This document shows, one piece after another, positions 20,402 through 29,254 of a stretch of DNA of 64,000 nucleotides. Every line of letters starts with the position of its first letter. Position 1 is the stretch's first letter. Source of the stretch: Lysinibacillus pakistanensis. GTDB taxonomy: Bacteria > Bacillota > Bacilli > Bacillales_A > Planococcaceae. Where the stretch lies: contig NZ_CP126101.1 of the NCBI RefSeq assembly GCF_030123245.1, positions 680,501 through 744,500 on the forward strand, written 5' to 3'. The position numbers were made by a program, and so were the translations under genes. The notes beneath the pieces are model-generated. The model did no database searches, was not told the origin of the DNA, and was given only the letters and a program-made list of their open reading frames with translations.

Positions 20402-21356
20402 TTGATTATAAAACCCTTCGAACCATCTCCGTTGACAAAAGGACTTCAAGCGCTTGTGACTCGTTTACACCCCACTCATCCACAATATCAAAAACTTCAG
20501 CAGGAACTTAAAAATAAAGAAGCGGGTGATTTTGGTGAGCAATATGTAGTGAAAGAGCTACTGCAAATGGCCCTCCTTAATGAATGTTACATTTTCCACA
20601 ATGTTATGCTTCCCTCTGTTTTTCCCATGCAAATTGATATTTTAATCATCGTCCCCAACGCTATCATAATACTAGAAATCAAAAACATTCGAGGAACAGT
20701 CCATTTTAAAAATAATCCTCGTCAGCTCATTCGTACTTCTGAAACAGGAGAAGTGCAAGTCTTTACACATCCTGAAATACAGCTTGAACAATATATCCAA
20801 GGATTGAAGCATTTTTTAGGAAAGCATCATATTACGATACCTGTATATGGGGCTGTTGTGTTCCCATTTAATAATGTACATATTCTTAGAGCGTATGAGG
20901 GGCTGCCTATAATAATGGCAAAAGAGCTACCGTTATTTCTGCATAAACATATAGGAAAAAGCAAAGAGACAACAACAGAAATAAAACAAATTATTTTGTC
21001 GCAGTTACAGCCTTTAACGCCATTTCCGCTTTGCCATTATTACTCAGATTGACAGTTCGGCTTTGCAACAAGGCGTTTATTGTGAGAGCTGTGGTCAGTT
21101 TGGCATGTTGAAGTTACGCATGACTTGGTATTGTCAGCATTGCCAAAATAAATGTACAAACGCACATATAAAGGCACTACTGGACTATTACATGCTTATT
21201 GGAGATACGATTATGAACGGGGAATGTCGAGAATTTTTAAAAATTGAAAGTCAATATGTTGTAAAACGCATTTTACAAAAAGTTTGTGCTACTAGTACTG
21301 GTTCAGATCGATATAGGCAGTACAATTTATCCAGTTTATATTTGAATCACCGCTAA
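20402..21356 (+). pseudogene. NERD-domain nuclease-related protein with zinc ribbon, broken by one frameshift
   Basis: The first frame (TTG at 20402, stop TGA at 21050) encodes a nuclease-related NERD domain: GDFGEQYVVKELL near residue 40, then MQIDILIIVPNAIIILEIKN with the D...ExK residues of the nuclease fold. The +1 frame from about 21042 to 21356 continues with CESCG...WYCQHCQ, a zinc ribbon, and a helical tail, which in intact homologues form the same protein after a PLCxY segment. One extra base near 21045-21050 explains the break. AAAGGAGAG precedes the TTG. The cause could be mutation, sequencing error or recoding. Confidence 0.75.
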
Positions 21357-21369
21357 TTGCTTAAGTTCC

Positions 21370-21480
21370 GCCACTTATTTTGTGTGGAAAGCCGCTAAAA
21401 CCTTTGCTTGCGCCACTTAACTTGAGAAAATTGCCACTGAAACCCAAAAATCCGCCGCTAACAAATAAAACTTTTGCTAA
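21370..21480. repeat. Degenerate 21-bp intergenic repeat array B (five exact-period units)
   Basis: GCCACT, GCCGCT, GCCACT, GCCACT and GCCGCT begin at 21370, 21391, 21412, 21433 and 21454, each exactly 21 bases apart, while the sequence between the cores varies. A weaker TTGCTAA follows at 21474. On the minus strand the array reads as heptads with a Ser-Gly core. No gene is supported here. Confidence 0.75.
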
Positions 21481-21626
21481 TCAGACACAGAAAGCCTCTT
21501 CAATATAACAAATTGATTCACACTTTCCTTTGAAAGATGTATACTATAATGCAGAACAAAAATGTATGATACATTTACAAAACATATATAACTACTCGTT
21601 TTTGATAACGGAAGGAAGAATAGAGA

Positions 21627-22898
21627 ATGACGAAATCAATTTGTGTCGTTGGACTTGGCTATATCGGTTTACCAACGGCTGTAATGTTTGCCAACCACGC
21701 CATAAAAGTACATGGGGTGGACGTAAACCCAGCAGCAGTAAAAAGTATTCAAGAGAAAAAACTTCATATAGAAGAAAATGGCTTGCAGGAGCGTTTGAAT
21801 AAAGCCGTTGATGAAGGTTTCCTTACAGCATCAACGACACCTCAGGAAGCAGATGTATTTATCGTTGCGGTTCCATCGCCGATTAATCCTGACAATACAG
21901 CAAATTTAGAATATGTACGTCAAGCTACAGCTTCAATCGTGCCATACTTGAAAAAAGGCAACCTAGTAATTCTTGAATCAACAGTACCACCGAAAACAGT
22001 GGAACATGTGATGCTACCTGAGCTGATCAAGGCAAATCTAGAATTTGGTGTAGATTTATTTGTAGCTCACTCCCCAGAACGTGTAATTCCAGGTCGTATT
22101 TTTGAAGAATTAGTGAACAACGACCGTATTGTTGGTGGTATTGATGAACAATCTGCACTAATGACAAAAGAACTTTATCAAACATTTGTTAATGGAACAA
22201 TCCACCTAACAGATGCAACAACTGCTGAGCTTGTGAAAGTAATGGAAAACACTTATCGTGATGTTAATATTGCATTTGCTAATGAGCTAGCAAAATTAGC
22301 AGAGAAACTGGATGTTAACATTTGGGAGGCGATTAAATTCGCGAACTACCACCCACGTGTGAATGTTCACTTCCCAGGACCAGGTGTAGGGGGCCACTGT
22401 ATCGCTGTTGACCCATGGTTCCTAGTTGAGCTTGGTGGCGAGCAGGCACAAATTATCCATCTATCACGTAATACGAATGATAGTATGCCGAGCTTTACAG
22501 CACAACAAACACAGGCTATCTTAAATCAAAACAAAATTGCTGGTGGAAAAGTGGCAGTACTTGGACTAGCCTTCAAAGGAAATGTCGATGATATGCGCGA
22601 AAGCCCATCAACAATTGTTATTGAAGAATTACAAAACCTTGGATTAGAGGTTATTTCATACGATCCACATATTAAAGAGAACAAGCATGCTACACAAACA
22701 CAAAGCTTAGAGGAAGCAACTAAAGATGCAGATATCATTGTGGTTCTAACAGATCATAATGAATTTAAGGCATTAAATGCGGCGGATATCATAGCACAAT
22801 CAAAAATCGTCTTCGATACGAAAAATTGCTTAAACCGTGAAAAATGGGAGGGTGCAGGCTTCCAGTTCCACCTATTAGGAGATGCGAAAAACCGATGA
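21627..22898 (+). CDS. wecC: UDP-N-acetyl-D-mannosamine dehydrogenase (nucleotide-sugar dehydrogenase)
   Basis: This 423-residue enzyme oxidises UDP-ManNAc (or a close UDP-sugar) to the uronic acid with two NAD+. The N-terminal Rossmann motif CVVGLGYIGLPTAVMFA, the middle helix domain with NTYRDVNIAFANELA, the catalytic cysteine in GPGVGGHCIAVDPW (about residue 258) and the C-terminal UDP-binding domain (AVLGLAFKGNVDDMRESPS) are all present. WecC rather than UDP-glucose dehydrogenase is favoured by the VNVHFPGPGVGGHCIAVDPW context and the overlapping tagA. Its product likely feeds a ManNAcA-containing secondary cell wall polymer. Confidence 0.87.
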   Translation: MTKSICVVGLGYIGLPTAVMFANHAIKVHGVDVNPAAVKSIQEKKLHIEENGLQERLNKAVDEGFLTASTTPQEADVFIVAVPSPINPDNTANLEYVRQATASIVPYLKKGNLVILESTVPPKTVEHVMLPELIKANLEFGVDLFVAHSPERVIPGRIFEELVNNDRIVGGIDEQSALMTKELYQTFVNGTIHLTDATTAELVKVMENTYRDVNIAFANELAKLAEKLDVNIWEAIKFANYHPRVNVHFPGPGVGGHCIAVDPWFLVELGGEQAQIIHLSRNTNDSMPSFTAQQTQAILNQNKIAGGKVAVLGLAFKGNVDDMRESPSTIVIEELQNLGLEVISYDPHIKENKHATQTQSLEEATKDADIIVVLTDHNEFKALNAADIIAQSKIVFDTKNCLNREKWEGAGFQFHLLGDAKNR

Positions 22899-23608
22899 AG
22901 GAAACAGTACTTGGCATAAACGTCAATACGGAAGGCTACGATGAATTAATGGAAATGGTTTTTGAGCGCATTGAAAAAAAGCAAAAGGCGCTTGTCGTTG
23001 CCATCAACCCAGAAAAAATCATTAAAGCAAAAGAGGACCCAGCTCTCAAGAAGCTTCTAAACGAAGCGGAATTTCAAATCCCAGATGGCATAGGTGTCAT
23101 ACTTGCCTCAAAGATTCAAAAAGGGCAAATACGTGAACGTGTTACAGGCGTTGATATGATGATGAAGCTTTGTGAGGAAGCGTCAAAACGGGGCAAACCT
23201 ATTTTTCTTTACGGTGGCAAGCCTGGAGTGGCAGATGCAGCTAAAGCAAAGCTAGAATCATTATTTCCTTCTATTAAAATAGTTGGCACACAGGACGGCT
23301 ATGAAAAAAATGAACAGAAGGTAATTGACCGCATTAACGAAGCACAGCCTGATTTACTTTTTGTTGCAATGGGCAGTCCAAAGCAGGAAAATTGGATAAA
23401 CGCAAATCGAGATCAATTGCATCCAACTATCTATCAAGGTGTAGGAGGATCATTTGATGTACTCGCAGGTACAGTGAAGCGGGCACCGGAAATTTTCCAA
23501 AAATTTGGCCTTGAATGGTTTTACAGATTATTGAAGGAACCCAAGCGTATCAAGCGTCAAATCGCTCTTCCGCTATTTTTATTGGAAGTTGCTAGAAAGA
23601 AACATTAG
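22895..23608 (+). CDS. tagA: WecG/TagA/CpsF family glycosyltransferase (ManNAc transferase)
   Basis: TagA-type enzymes move ManNAc (or ManNAcA) from UDP onto GlcNAc-PP-undecaprenol at the membrane, the second step of teichoic acid or secondary wall polymer assembly. This 237-residue protein has NPEKIIKAKEDPAL, the DGIGVILASK motif with the active-site region near residue 65, and GSPKQENWI near 165. The ATG at 22895 overlaps the wecC stop as ATGA, and AGGAGATG lies just upstream. The pairing with a dehydrogenase and an SLH S-layer gene next door fits an SLH-anchoring polymer. Confidence 0.9.
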   Translation: MKETVLGINVNTEGYDELMEMVFERIEKKQKALVVAINPEKIIKAKEDPALKKLLNEAEFQIPDGIGVILASKIQKGQIRERVTGVDMMMKLCEEASKRGKPIFLYGGKPGVADAAKAKLESLFPSIKIVGTQDGYEKNEQKVIDRINEAQPDLLFVAMGSPKQENWINANRDQLHPTIYQGVGGSFDVLAGTVKRAPEIFQKFGLEWFYRLLKEPKRIKRQIALPLFLLEVARKKH

Positions 23609-23614
23609 TAATTT

Positions 23615-23642
23615 TTGAAAATTGGTATTGTCGTTTTATAAT
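23615..23642 (+). promoter_or_regulatory. SigA-type promoter in the tagA-slp spacer
   Basis: TTGAAA (23615-23620), a 16-base spacer and a perfect TATAAT (23637-23642). No gene starts before the terminator at 23729, so a transcript from here would be a short RNA of about 120 nt. Confidence 0.55.
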
Positions 23643-23728
23643 GAAAGTGTTAGACTGTATGTGTATAGGAATTTCCTCTATGAAATAAATAGAATTCCCT
23701 GCAAGGAAACAACGGTTGGTAGCCCAAG

Positions 23729-23768
23729 CGAAAAAAGCTCAAGCATATTTATGCTTGAGCTTTTTTCG
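23729..23768 (+). terminator. Very strong terminator after tagA
   Basis: CGAAAAAAGCTCAAGCAT (23729-23746) and its perfect complement (23751-23768) make an 18-bp stem with a four-base loop and a U-rich 3' side. It separates wecC-tagA from the S-layer gene. Confidence 0.93.
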
Positions 23769-23945
23769 TATTTTAATTTGTGCAACATTAGAATATTTGA
23801 ACATTTATTGATAGGGTACCAGAATTTTGTTGGAAAAGTTGCATAATATCACTTGAAAAAATAGCGCAAATAGATAACAATGGTAAAAGAGAGTTGTGTG
23901 TCCTTATTTTTCCGGAAACGAATTAGAAACTTTCCCAAAATATGA

Positions 23946-23974
23946 TTGACAACTTTTAGGGATACTACTATACT
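23946..23974 (+). promoter_or_regulatory. Strong SigA promoter of the first S-layer gene
   Basis: A perfect TTGACA (23946-23951), a 17-base spacer and TATACT (23969-23974). Transcription would start near 23981, giving a leader of about 70 nt before the GAGGAGG binding site and ATG at 24053. This suits a very highly expressed gene. Confidence 0.85.
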
Positions 23975-24052
23975 TTTATGTGTAGTTGTTTATTTACTGC
24001 ATTTCTATGTAGTAGAGACATAATTTTTGAACTTAGAGGAGGAAATTTTTCT

Positions 24053-27000
24053 ATGGCTAACCAACCAAAGAAATACAAAAAATTCGTAGCTACAGCTGCG
24101 ACAGCTACATTAGTAGCTTCTGCTATCGTACCAGTGGCTTCTGCTGCAGGATTCACAGATGTAGAAAACAATACTCATAAAGATGCAATCAATGCTCTTT
24201 CTGATGCTGGTATCATCAATGGATATGCTGACGGTACATTCAAACCAAACCAAACAATTAACCGTGGTCAAGTGGTTAAATTATTAGGTCGTTGGTTAGA
24301 AACTGAAGGCTTTGAGATTCCATCTGATTGGGAAACATCTCAACGCTTCAAAGATCTTCCATTAACAGCTGAAAAAGAATTAGTTAAATATGCTGCTCTT
24401 GCTAAAGATGCAGGCGTATTCGCTGGTTCAAACGGCAACCTAAACTACACACAATCTATGCAACGTCAACAAATGGCAGTTGTACTAGTACGTGCTATCA
24501 ACGAAATCTATGACTTAGATTTAATTGCTGAGTACAAAGAAGCTGGATTCAAGAGCGAAATCTCTGACCTAGGTGCTGCTTTCTCTGCTGAACAACGCGA
24601 AGCTATCACTGCTTTAGAATATGCTGAGCTTACAAATGCTGCTAACCTACCTGGTAAAGCATTTAAACCAGCTGATTCAATCACTCGTGGTCAATTCGCT
24701 TCATTCCTATACCGTACAATCAACCTTGATATCGCAGTAGATGTAGATGCTACAGTAAAAGCTATCAACAACACAACTGTTGAAGTAACATTTGATGAAG
24801 AAGTTGGAAACATCAAAGATCTTGACTTCAAAATTGAAGGTTTAGAAGTTAAAAATGCTGCTGTAAAACAATCTAACAAAAAAGTTGTTGTTTTAACTAC
24901 AGCTGCTCAAGAAGTAGGTAAAGAATACACTGTAACTTTAAACGGTGAAGAAATCGGTAAATTCAAAGGTGTAGAAGCTGTAATTCCAACTGCTATCGAC
25001 ATCGTTGAAAAATCTCAACAAGAGGTTGTAGGTAACCAAGTAACTGTTAAAGCTAAAGTAACTGTTGCTGAAGGTCAATCTAAAGAAGGTATTCCTGTAA
25101 CATTCAACATCATCAATAACTATGGTGATAACAGCACAGGTACACTTAACCAACCAATCATTGCTGAAGCAACAACAAATGCAGATGGTGTAGCTACTTA
25201 TACTTACACTCGTTATGCACAAACTAGCCAACAAATCGCTTCTTCTGATGAAGTACAAGCATACTCAACTGGTAAAGCTTCAGTACGTTCATTTGCAAAA
25301 GTATACTGGGCTTCTATTAAACCATTAACAATTACTGAATTAACAACAGGTAACTCAGTAAATAATGGTGCTAAAAAGCAATATAAAATTAAAGCTGCTC
25401 TATACCACACAGAAGGCTATACTGCTGCATTCACAGAGAATGGTCAAGTATACCCAGCAGGTAACTACGTAAATATTGCTTACAAAGAAAATATTGATGT
25501 AGCACCTGATAAAGCAGTAAAAACTGTAGATGTAATTGATGCGTATGGTAAAAATTTAGGCTATCCAGCTCAATTCACAACATCTTTAGGTGATCAAAAC
25601 CAAGGTATTAAAGTTGTGAAAATCCCAGTTGATAAAAACGGTGAAGCAATCGTTACATTAACAGGTAGCAATGCTGAATTAACTCCGATTGTGTTTGTAG
25701 ATAACAAAGAAAATCCACAAAATGCAACAGGTAACCGTGGTCGCTTCAATCCAACTGAGTTATTTGCAGAAGCACCAAAATTAACATTTGGTAAAATCCA
25801 AAACTTACAATTAACTTTAGATTCAATTGGAACTGAATATGCAGCTGCTTATATTGGTAGCTTAAATTCAAATGTTTCAACATATACGTATGAAAATGCA
25901 GCAGGCGACAAATTATATCGTGATGGAGCAGGTCACCTAGCTATTCTTGCAAATAATGCGGCACTTCCAGCTAATGCAACTTTAATTAACCAAAACAATC
26001 CATTACGTGCAGGTGAAATTGTACCAGCAGGATTCACTCAAAAATTCGTTAATACTAACGTTACGGTTCCAGGATTTAACAGTCTTTTCTCAGCTACAAA
26101 ATCAGTTCACACATACTATAATATTGCTAATGGTGACTCAGCTTCTAAACAATTAGCTGATGCTCTATTCAATGCAGGTGGTCGTGATTATAAAGCTGTA
26201 TTAAAAGATGAAAAAGGTAATCTTGCACCAACTGGAACACAAGTACGTGTATCCGTAGAAATTGGTTCTGGTGTGAAAACAAATAGCGGTCCTGTTTATT
26301 TAGTAGATAAAAACTCTAACTCGATTCACCGTCTAACTGAGAATGCATATAATGTAAATGCAGATAAAGTAGTTGTTAACTTAGCTACTAATGCAAAAGG
26401 TGAAGTAGCATTTACTTTAATCGGTGCTAAAGATGCTTACGCAACACCAACTGTATTCACTGAAACAGGTGATAAAGCTGGATTAGATAAAAACGATTTA
26501 CAACAAGTTGGTGGCATTGCTTACTTCGGTGATGCAATTGTAAAATCAGCTACTTTAACTGTAGATGGTAAAGACGAAAAAACTGTAAGCGTTGGTGATT
26601 TAGCTGCATTCACATACCAAACAGTGGATCAAAACAACAAACCATATAACACTTACAATCAATCAAATTTACGTGTAACATTCCAATTCACATCTACATT
26701 TGCTGGTGCTGAAGTATATGCAGCAAAAGATGTTGTAAATGGTAAATTAGTTGCTGGTGCAAAACCAATTGGTTATGTAAATATGGGTAGCGCTAATACA
26801 TCTCCATTCCCAGTTGATGCTGTTGATGGTAAAGCAACAGTTTATGTAAAAGCAACACGTGGTACAACAGTAACTGCAACTGCAAGTGCTAATACTCCAT
26901 CGTTACCACAAAACTTAACAGCTTCAGCTGTATTTAACTTAAGCAATAATGAAGGTGTACAACCAGGAGTACCTGTAACTGGTAAAGTTATCGCTACAGA

Positions 27001-28051
27001 TCTTGAAAACAATCGTTTATTACTATTATTAAATGATGGTGTAACAGTTCGTGACGTTGACTATAGCGGTGCAAACACTCAATTCTACAAAGGTGGATCT
27101 TTAGTTAATATTTCTGAACAAACATTTGAATCTAACAATGGTGCAGATTTACTAGGTAAAGAAGTAACATTCACACTTGCTAAAGATTCAACACCAACAA
27201 CTGTAAAGAATTCAGATATTTCATCTTCTATTAAGTTTAAAGATGGTGCAAAAATCCATTTAACAAACCCAAATGCAACTTATGATTTCCAAAACCTTAC
27301 TACTAATAGTGTAGGTAATGCTGAGGATAACACTACAACACCACCTACTAAAGCTAATAAGGTTGATATCTATGTAAATGCAGATAACGTTACAATTAAA
27401 AATGCAAATGTATTTGGAAATATTACTGTTGGTGGTCAAGGTTCATCTTCTGATTACCAAGATCAAAAAACTGTACGTAAATTTACAGCTGATAATGTTA
27501 CATTAAATGGTAACGCATATGTTCACACAAATGCTAAAGAAACATTTAACCTTGTTAATGGTTCAGTATTTGAACGTGTAATCTTAGAAAAAGATGAAAA
27601 AGTAGAACTTAAGAATGCTTCAAAAATTGGAGAATTAGTTGTTAAAACTAGTGCATCTATAGTTGCTGGTGACGGCACTGGTACTATTAACTTCATTGCA
27701 ACTGTTGGATCTGCAAATCTACCTTCAATTGTAACTAATGCTTTAAGTAATACACCAGTTACAGCTGAAACATTAACATCAGTAGTTACAACTTCAGGTG
27801 ATACAGTTACTTTAACTTTTGCAACTGGATCTAACTTAATAGCTAATGATATTTCAGTAACTGATGGTACAACTACAGGTAGAGGTACTGTAAATGTTAC
27901 TTCAGCTGATGCTGCAACTGTAACATTTACATCACCAGTTGCTAGTAAGACTCTATATGTAGCACTTACAAAAAATGGTGTTACTAAAGAATACTCAGTA
28001 GTAGTGAATCCAACTATTGGTGGTTCAGGTACTATTACGCGTAAATACTAA
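24053..28051 (+). CDS. S-layer protein 1 with three N-terminal SLH domains
   Basis: This 1332-residue protein is exported through a Sec signal (LVASAIVPVASAA, cleavage near residue 31) and anchored by three SLH domains (about 34-75, 95-140, 165-210) with the polymer-binding motifs VVKLLG-type, QMAVVLVR and TRGQFASF. The rest is a long Thr/Asn/Val-rich chain of beta domains, ending in a region of regular short beta strands (about 1080-1200) that may be a beta-helix. Residue choice and codons are those of abundant surface proteins. An upstream in-frame ATG at 23978 is rejected in favour of 24053 with GAGGAGG. Length resembles Lysinibacillus SbpA/SlfB proteins. Confidence 0.93.
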   Translation: MANQPKKYKKFVATAATATLVASAIVPVASAAGFTDVENNTHKDAINALSDAGIINGYADGTFKPNQTINRGQVVKLLGRWLETEGFEIPSDWETSQRFKDLPLTAEKELVKYAALAKDAGVFAGSNGNLNYTQSMQRQQMAVVLVRAINEIYDLDLIAEYKEAGFKSEISDLGAAFSAEQREAITALEYAELTNAANLPGKAFKPADSITRGQFASFLYRTINLDIAVDVDATVKAINNTTVEVTFDEEVGNIKDLDFKIEGLEVKNAAVKQSNKKVVVLTTAAQEVGKEYTVTLNGEEIGKFKGVEAVIPTAIDIVEKSQQEVVGNQVTVKAKVTVAEGQSKEGIPVTFNIINNYGDNSTGTLNQPIIAEATTNADGVATYTYTRYAQTSQQIASSDEVQAYSTGKASVRSFAKVYWASIKPLTITELTTGNSVNNGAKKQYKIKAALYHTEGYTAAFTENGQVYPAGNYVNIAYKENIDVAPDKAVKTVDVIDAYGKNLGYPAQFTTSLGDQNQGIKVVKIPVDKNGEAIVTLTGSNAELTPIVFVDNKENPQNATGNRGRFNPTELFAEAPKLTFGKIQNLQLTLDSIGTEYAAAYIGSLNSNVSTYTYENAAGDKLYRDGAGHLAILANNAALPANATLINQNNPLRAGEIVPAGFTQKFVNTNVTVPGFNSLFSATKSVHTYYNIANGDSASKQLADALFNAGGRDYKAVLKDEKGNLAPTGTQVRVSVEIGSGVKTNSGPVYLVDKNSNSIHRLTENAYNVNADKVVVNLATNAKGEVAFTLIGAKDAYATPTVFTETGDKAGLDKNDLQQVGGIAYFGDAIVKSATLTVDGKDEKTVSVGDLAAFTYQTVDQNNKPYNTYNQSNLRVTFQFTSTFAGAEVYAAKDVVNGKLVAGAKPIGYVNMGSANTSPFPVDAVDGKATVYVKATRGTTVTATASANTPSLPQNLTASAVFNLSNNEGVQPGVPVTGKVIATDLENNRLLLLLNDGVTVRDVDYSGANTQFYKGGSLVNISEQTFESNNGADLLGKEVTFTLAKDSTPTTVKNSDISSSIKFKDGAKIHLTNPNATYDFQNLTTNSVGNAEDNTTTPPTKANKVDIYVNADNVTIKNANVFGNITVGGQGSSSDYQDQKTVRKFTADNVTLNGNAYVHTNAKETFNLVNGSVFERVILEKDEKVELKNASKIGELVVKTSASIVAGDGTGTINFIATVGSANLPSIVTNALSNTPVTAETLTSVVTTSGDTVTLTFATGSNLIANDISVTDGTTTGRGTVNVTSADAATVTFTSPVASKTLYVALTKNGVTKEYSVVVNPTIGGSGTITRKY

Positions 28052-28088
28052 TTTTCAAAAATTAATTTTGAAACTAGTATCTTAATTA

Positions 28089-28128
28089 AAAAAGACTCTA
28101 TAGAGAAATTTCTCTATAGAGTCTTTTT
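28089..28128. terminator. Terminator after S-layer gene 1
   Basis: AAAAAGACTCTATAGAGAAA (28089-28108) is followed at once by its perfect 20-base complement (28109-28128), ending in TTTTT. It is near-symmetrical and could act in both directions. Confidence 0.93.
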
Positions 28129-28735
28129 GTGTGAAATATTCAGTAGGTTGTGAGCAATTATTAATATCTATGCTTTAAAATCTTTTGTTTCAGTTGTTAC
28201 TACAAATGTCTTTGTGTTGCTTTTTCTATAGAACACTCAGTCGCATTGGCAAATAAAAGGTAATATTAATGTGGTGATGGGTGTTGTTCTACATACAATG
28301 GATAGCCCTTTTTAATGAAAATATAAATACTTCTATTGATATCTTTCGCGAGCAAAGAAAAGTAACTGGGTTATGTAGTGACTATTTTAATGACAGAGTA
28401 AGGATAGAGTGATTAGAACCTTTTAGTTAGTGAATATTCGATTGAATTTGCTGGTATTTATAAAACAACGAGGTATAACCGACTTATATCATTAATAGTT
28501 TATTACGATTCATAATTCTTACTATTTAAGCTGCGACTTCCATTCAGAATTAATAATTTTATTACAAAAAAGGATAAAGCAATTTTTTTATTAAGTACAC
28601 TTAATTTCAAATAAATTCTCTTAAAAGTAACAATATCTATTATTAACTGGTAGTCTACCCTACATGTGGATGCTATTTTATAGTATAATAACCTTATGCG
28701 AAAAAATGACAAAGTGTGAGAAGGGTAGAGTTACA
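28129..28735. other. 607-base stretch without a recognisable gene
   Basis: AT-rich spacer between S-layer gene 1 and the glycan genes. No frame has a ribosome binding site with family resemblance. An imperfect inverted pair (TAGAACAC near 28230, GTGTTGTTCTA near 28283) is visible, and a short in-frame stretch near 28338-28408 could be a decayed gene end, but I cannot identify it. The promoter for the glycan operon is probably in the last 100 bases. Confidence 0.5.
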
Positions 28736-29254
28736 ATGACATTTACTGAACCAATTAGAAAATATATATTATCGGGCTTGGTGGCATTTGTTGTAATTGG
28801 TCTAATTGTGGCAAATGTGATGGCCAGTAAGCAAGATGACAAATTTAAAATAAATGAAGCTTTATATACGCAAGCTATTCAGCTACAATCGACAGGTGAC
28901 ATAGCTGGATCAGCAGACGCCATTAAAAAAGTTCTGAAAAAAGAGCCCAATTCAGAGATGGCAAATTATGCAGCAGCTTTAATTTTTGCACAAAACGGCG
29001 ATATGAAGCAGTCAGCAATTCATATGCAAAAGACGCTAGACTTAAATCCATATAAGGTGGAAGATCCAACATTTATGATTCAATTAGGAGAAATATTTGC
29101 AGGTGCAGAGAGATTTGAGGATGCTAAAACTGTTCTCTTACGCTGTCAAGAATCTGCTTGGGCACCAGAAGACATCCCTAATTATCAAGAGCAGGTAGCA
29201 ACATTGCTAACCCATATTGAAAATTCATTAAAGGAAGGTACTAAAAATGAGTAA
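28736..29254 (+). CDS. Membrane-anchored TPR protein
   Basis: The 172-residue product has one N-terminal transmembrane helix (about 8-32) and then tetratricopeptide-like helix pairs (ALYTQAIQLQSTGDIAGSAD, ADAIKKVLKKEPNSEMANYA, AIHMQKTLDLNPYKVEDPTF). TPR domains are protein-interaction scaffolds. Its end overlaps the start of the O-antigen-ligase-like gene by eight bases, so it probably works as that enzyme's partner outside the membrane. The ATG at 28736 is chosen from the hydrophobic helix and a weak AAGGG; upstream in-frame starts give an odd leader. Confidence 0.8.
   Translation: MTFTEPIRKYILSGLVAFVVIGLIVANVMASKQDDKFKINEALYTQAIQLQSTGDIAGSADAIKKVLKKEPNSEMANYAAALIFAQNGDMKQSAIHMQKTLDLNPYKVEDPTFMIQLGEIFAGAERFEDAKTVLLRCQESAWAPEDIPNYQEQVATLLTHIENSLKEGTKNE

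Noticed and set aside
20311..21480. Arrays A and B as a CRISPR
   Set aside because: Units are degenerate, cores are only 6-10 bases, spacing is too short and no cas gene is present.
21530..21802. A 90-residue plus-strand ORF overlapping the start of wecC
   Set aside because: It is out of frame with wecC, has no binding site and no sensible protein features.
28338..28408. Possible transposase or gene remnant after S-layer gene 1
   Set aside because: The short open stretch has no recognisable motif and no terminal repeats could be paired around it.
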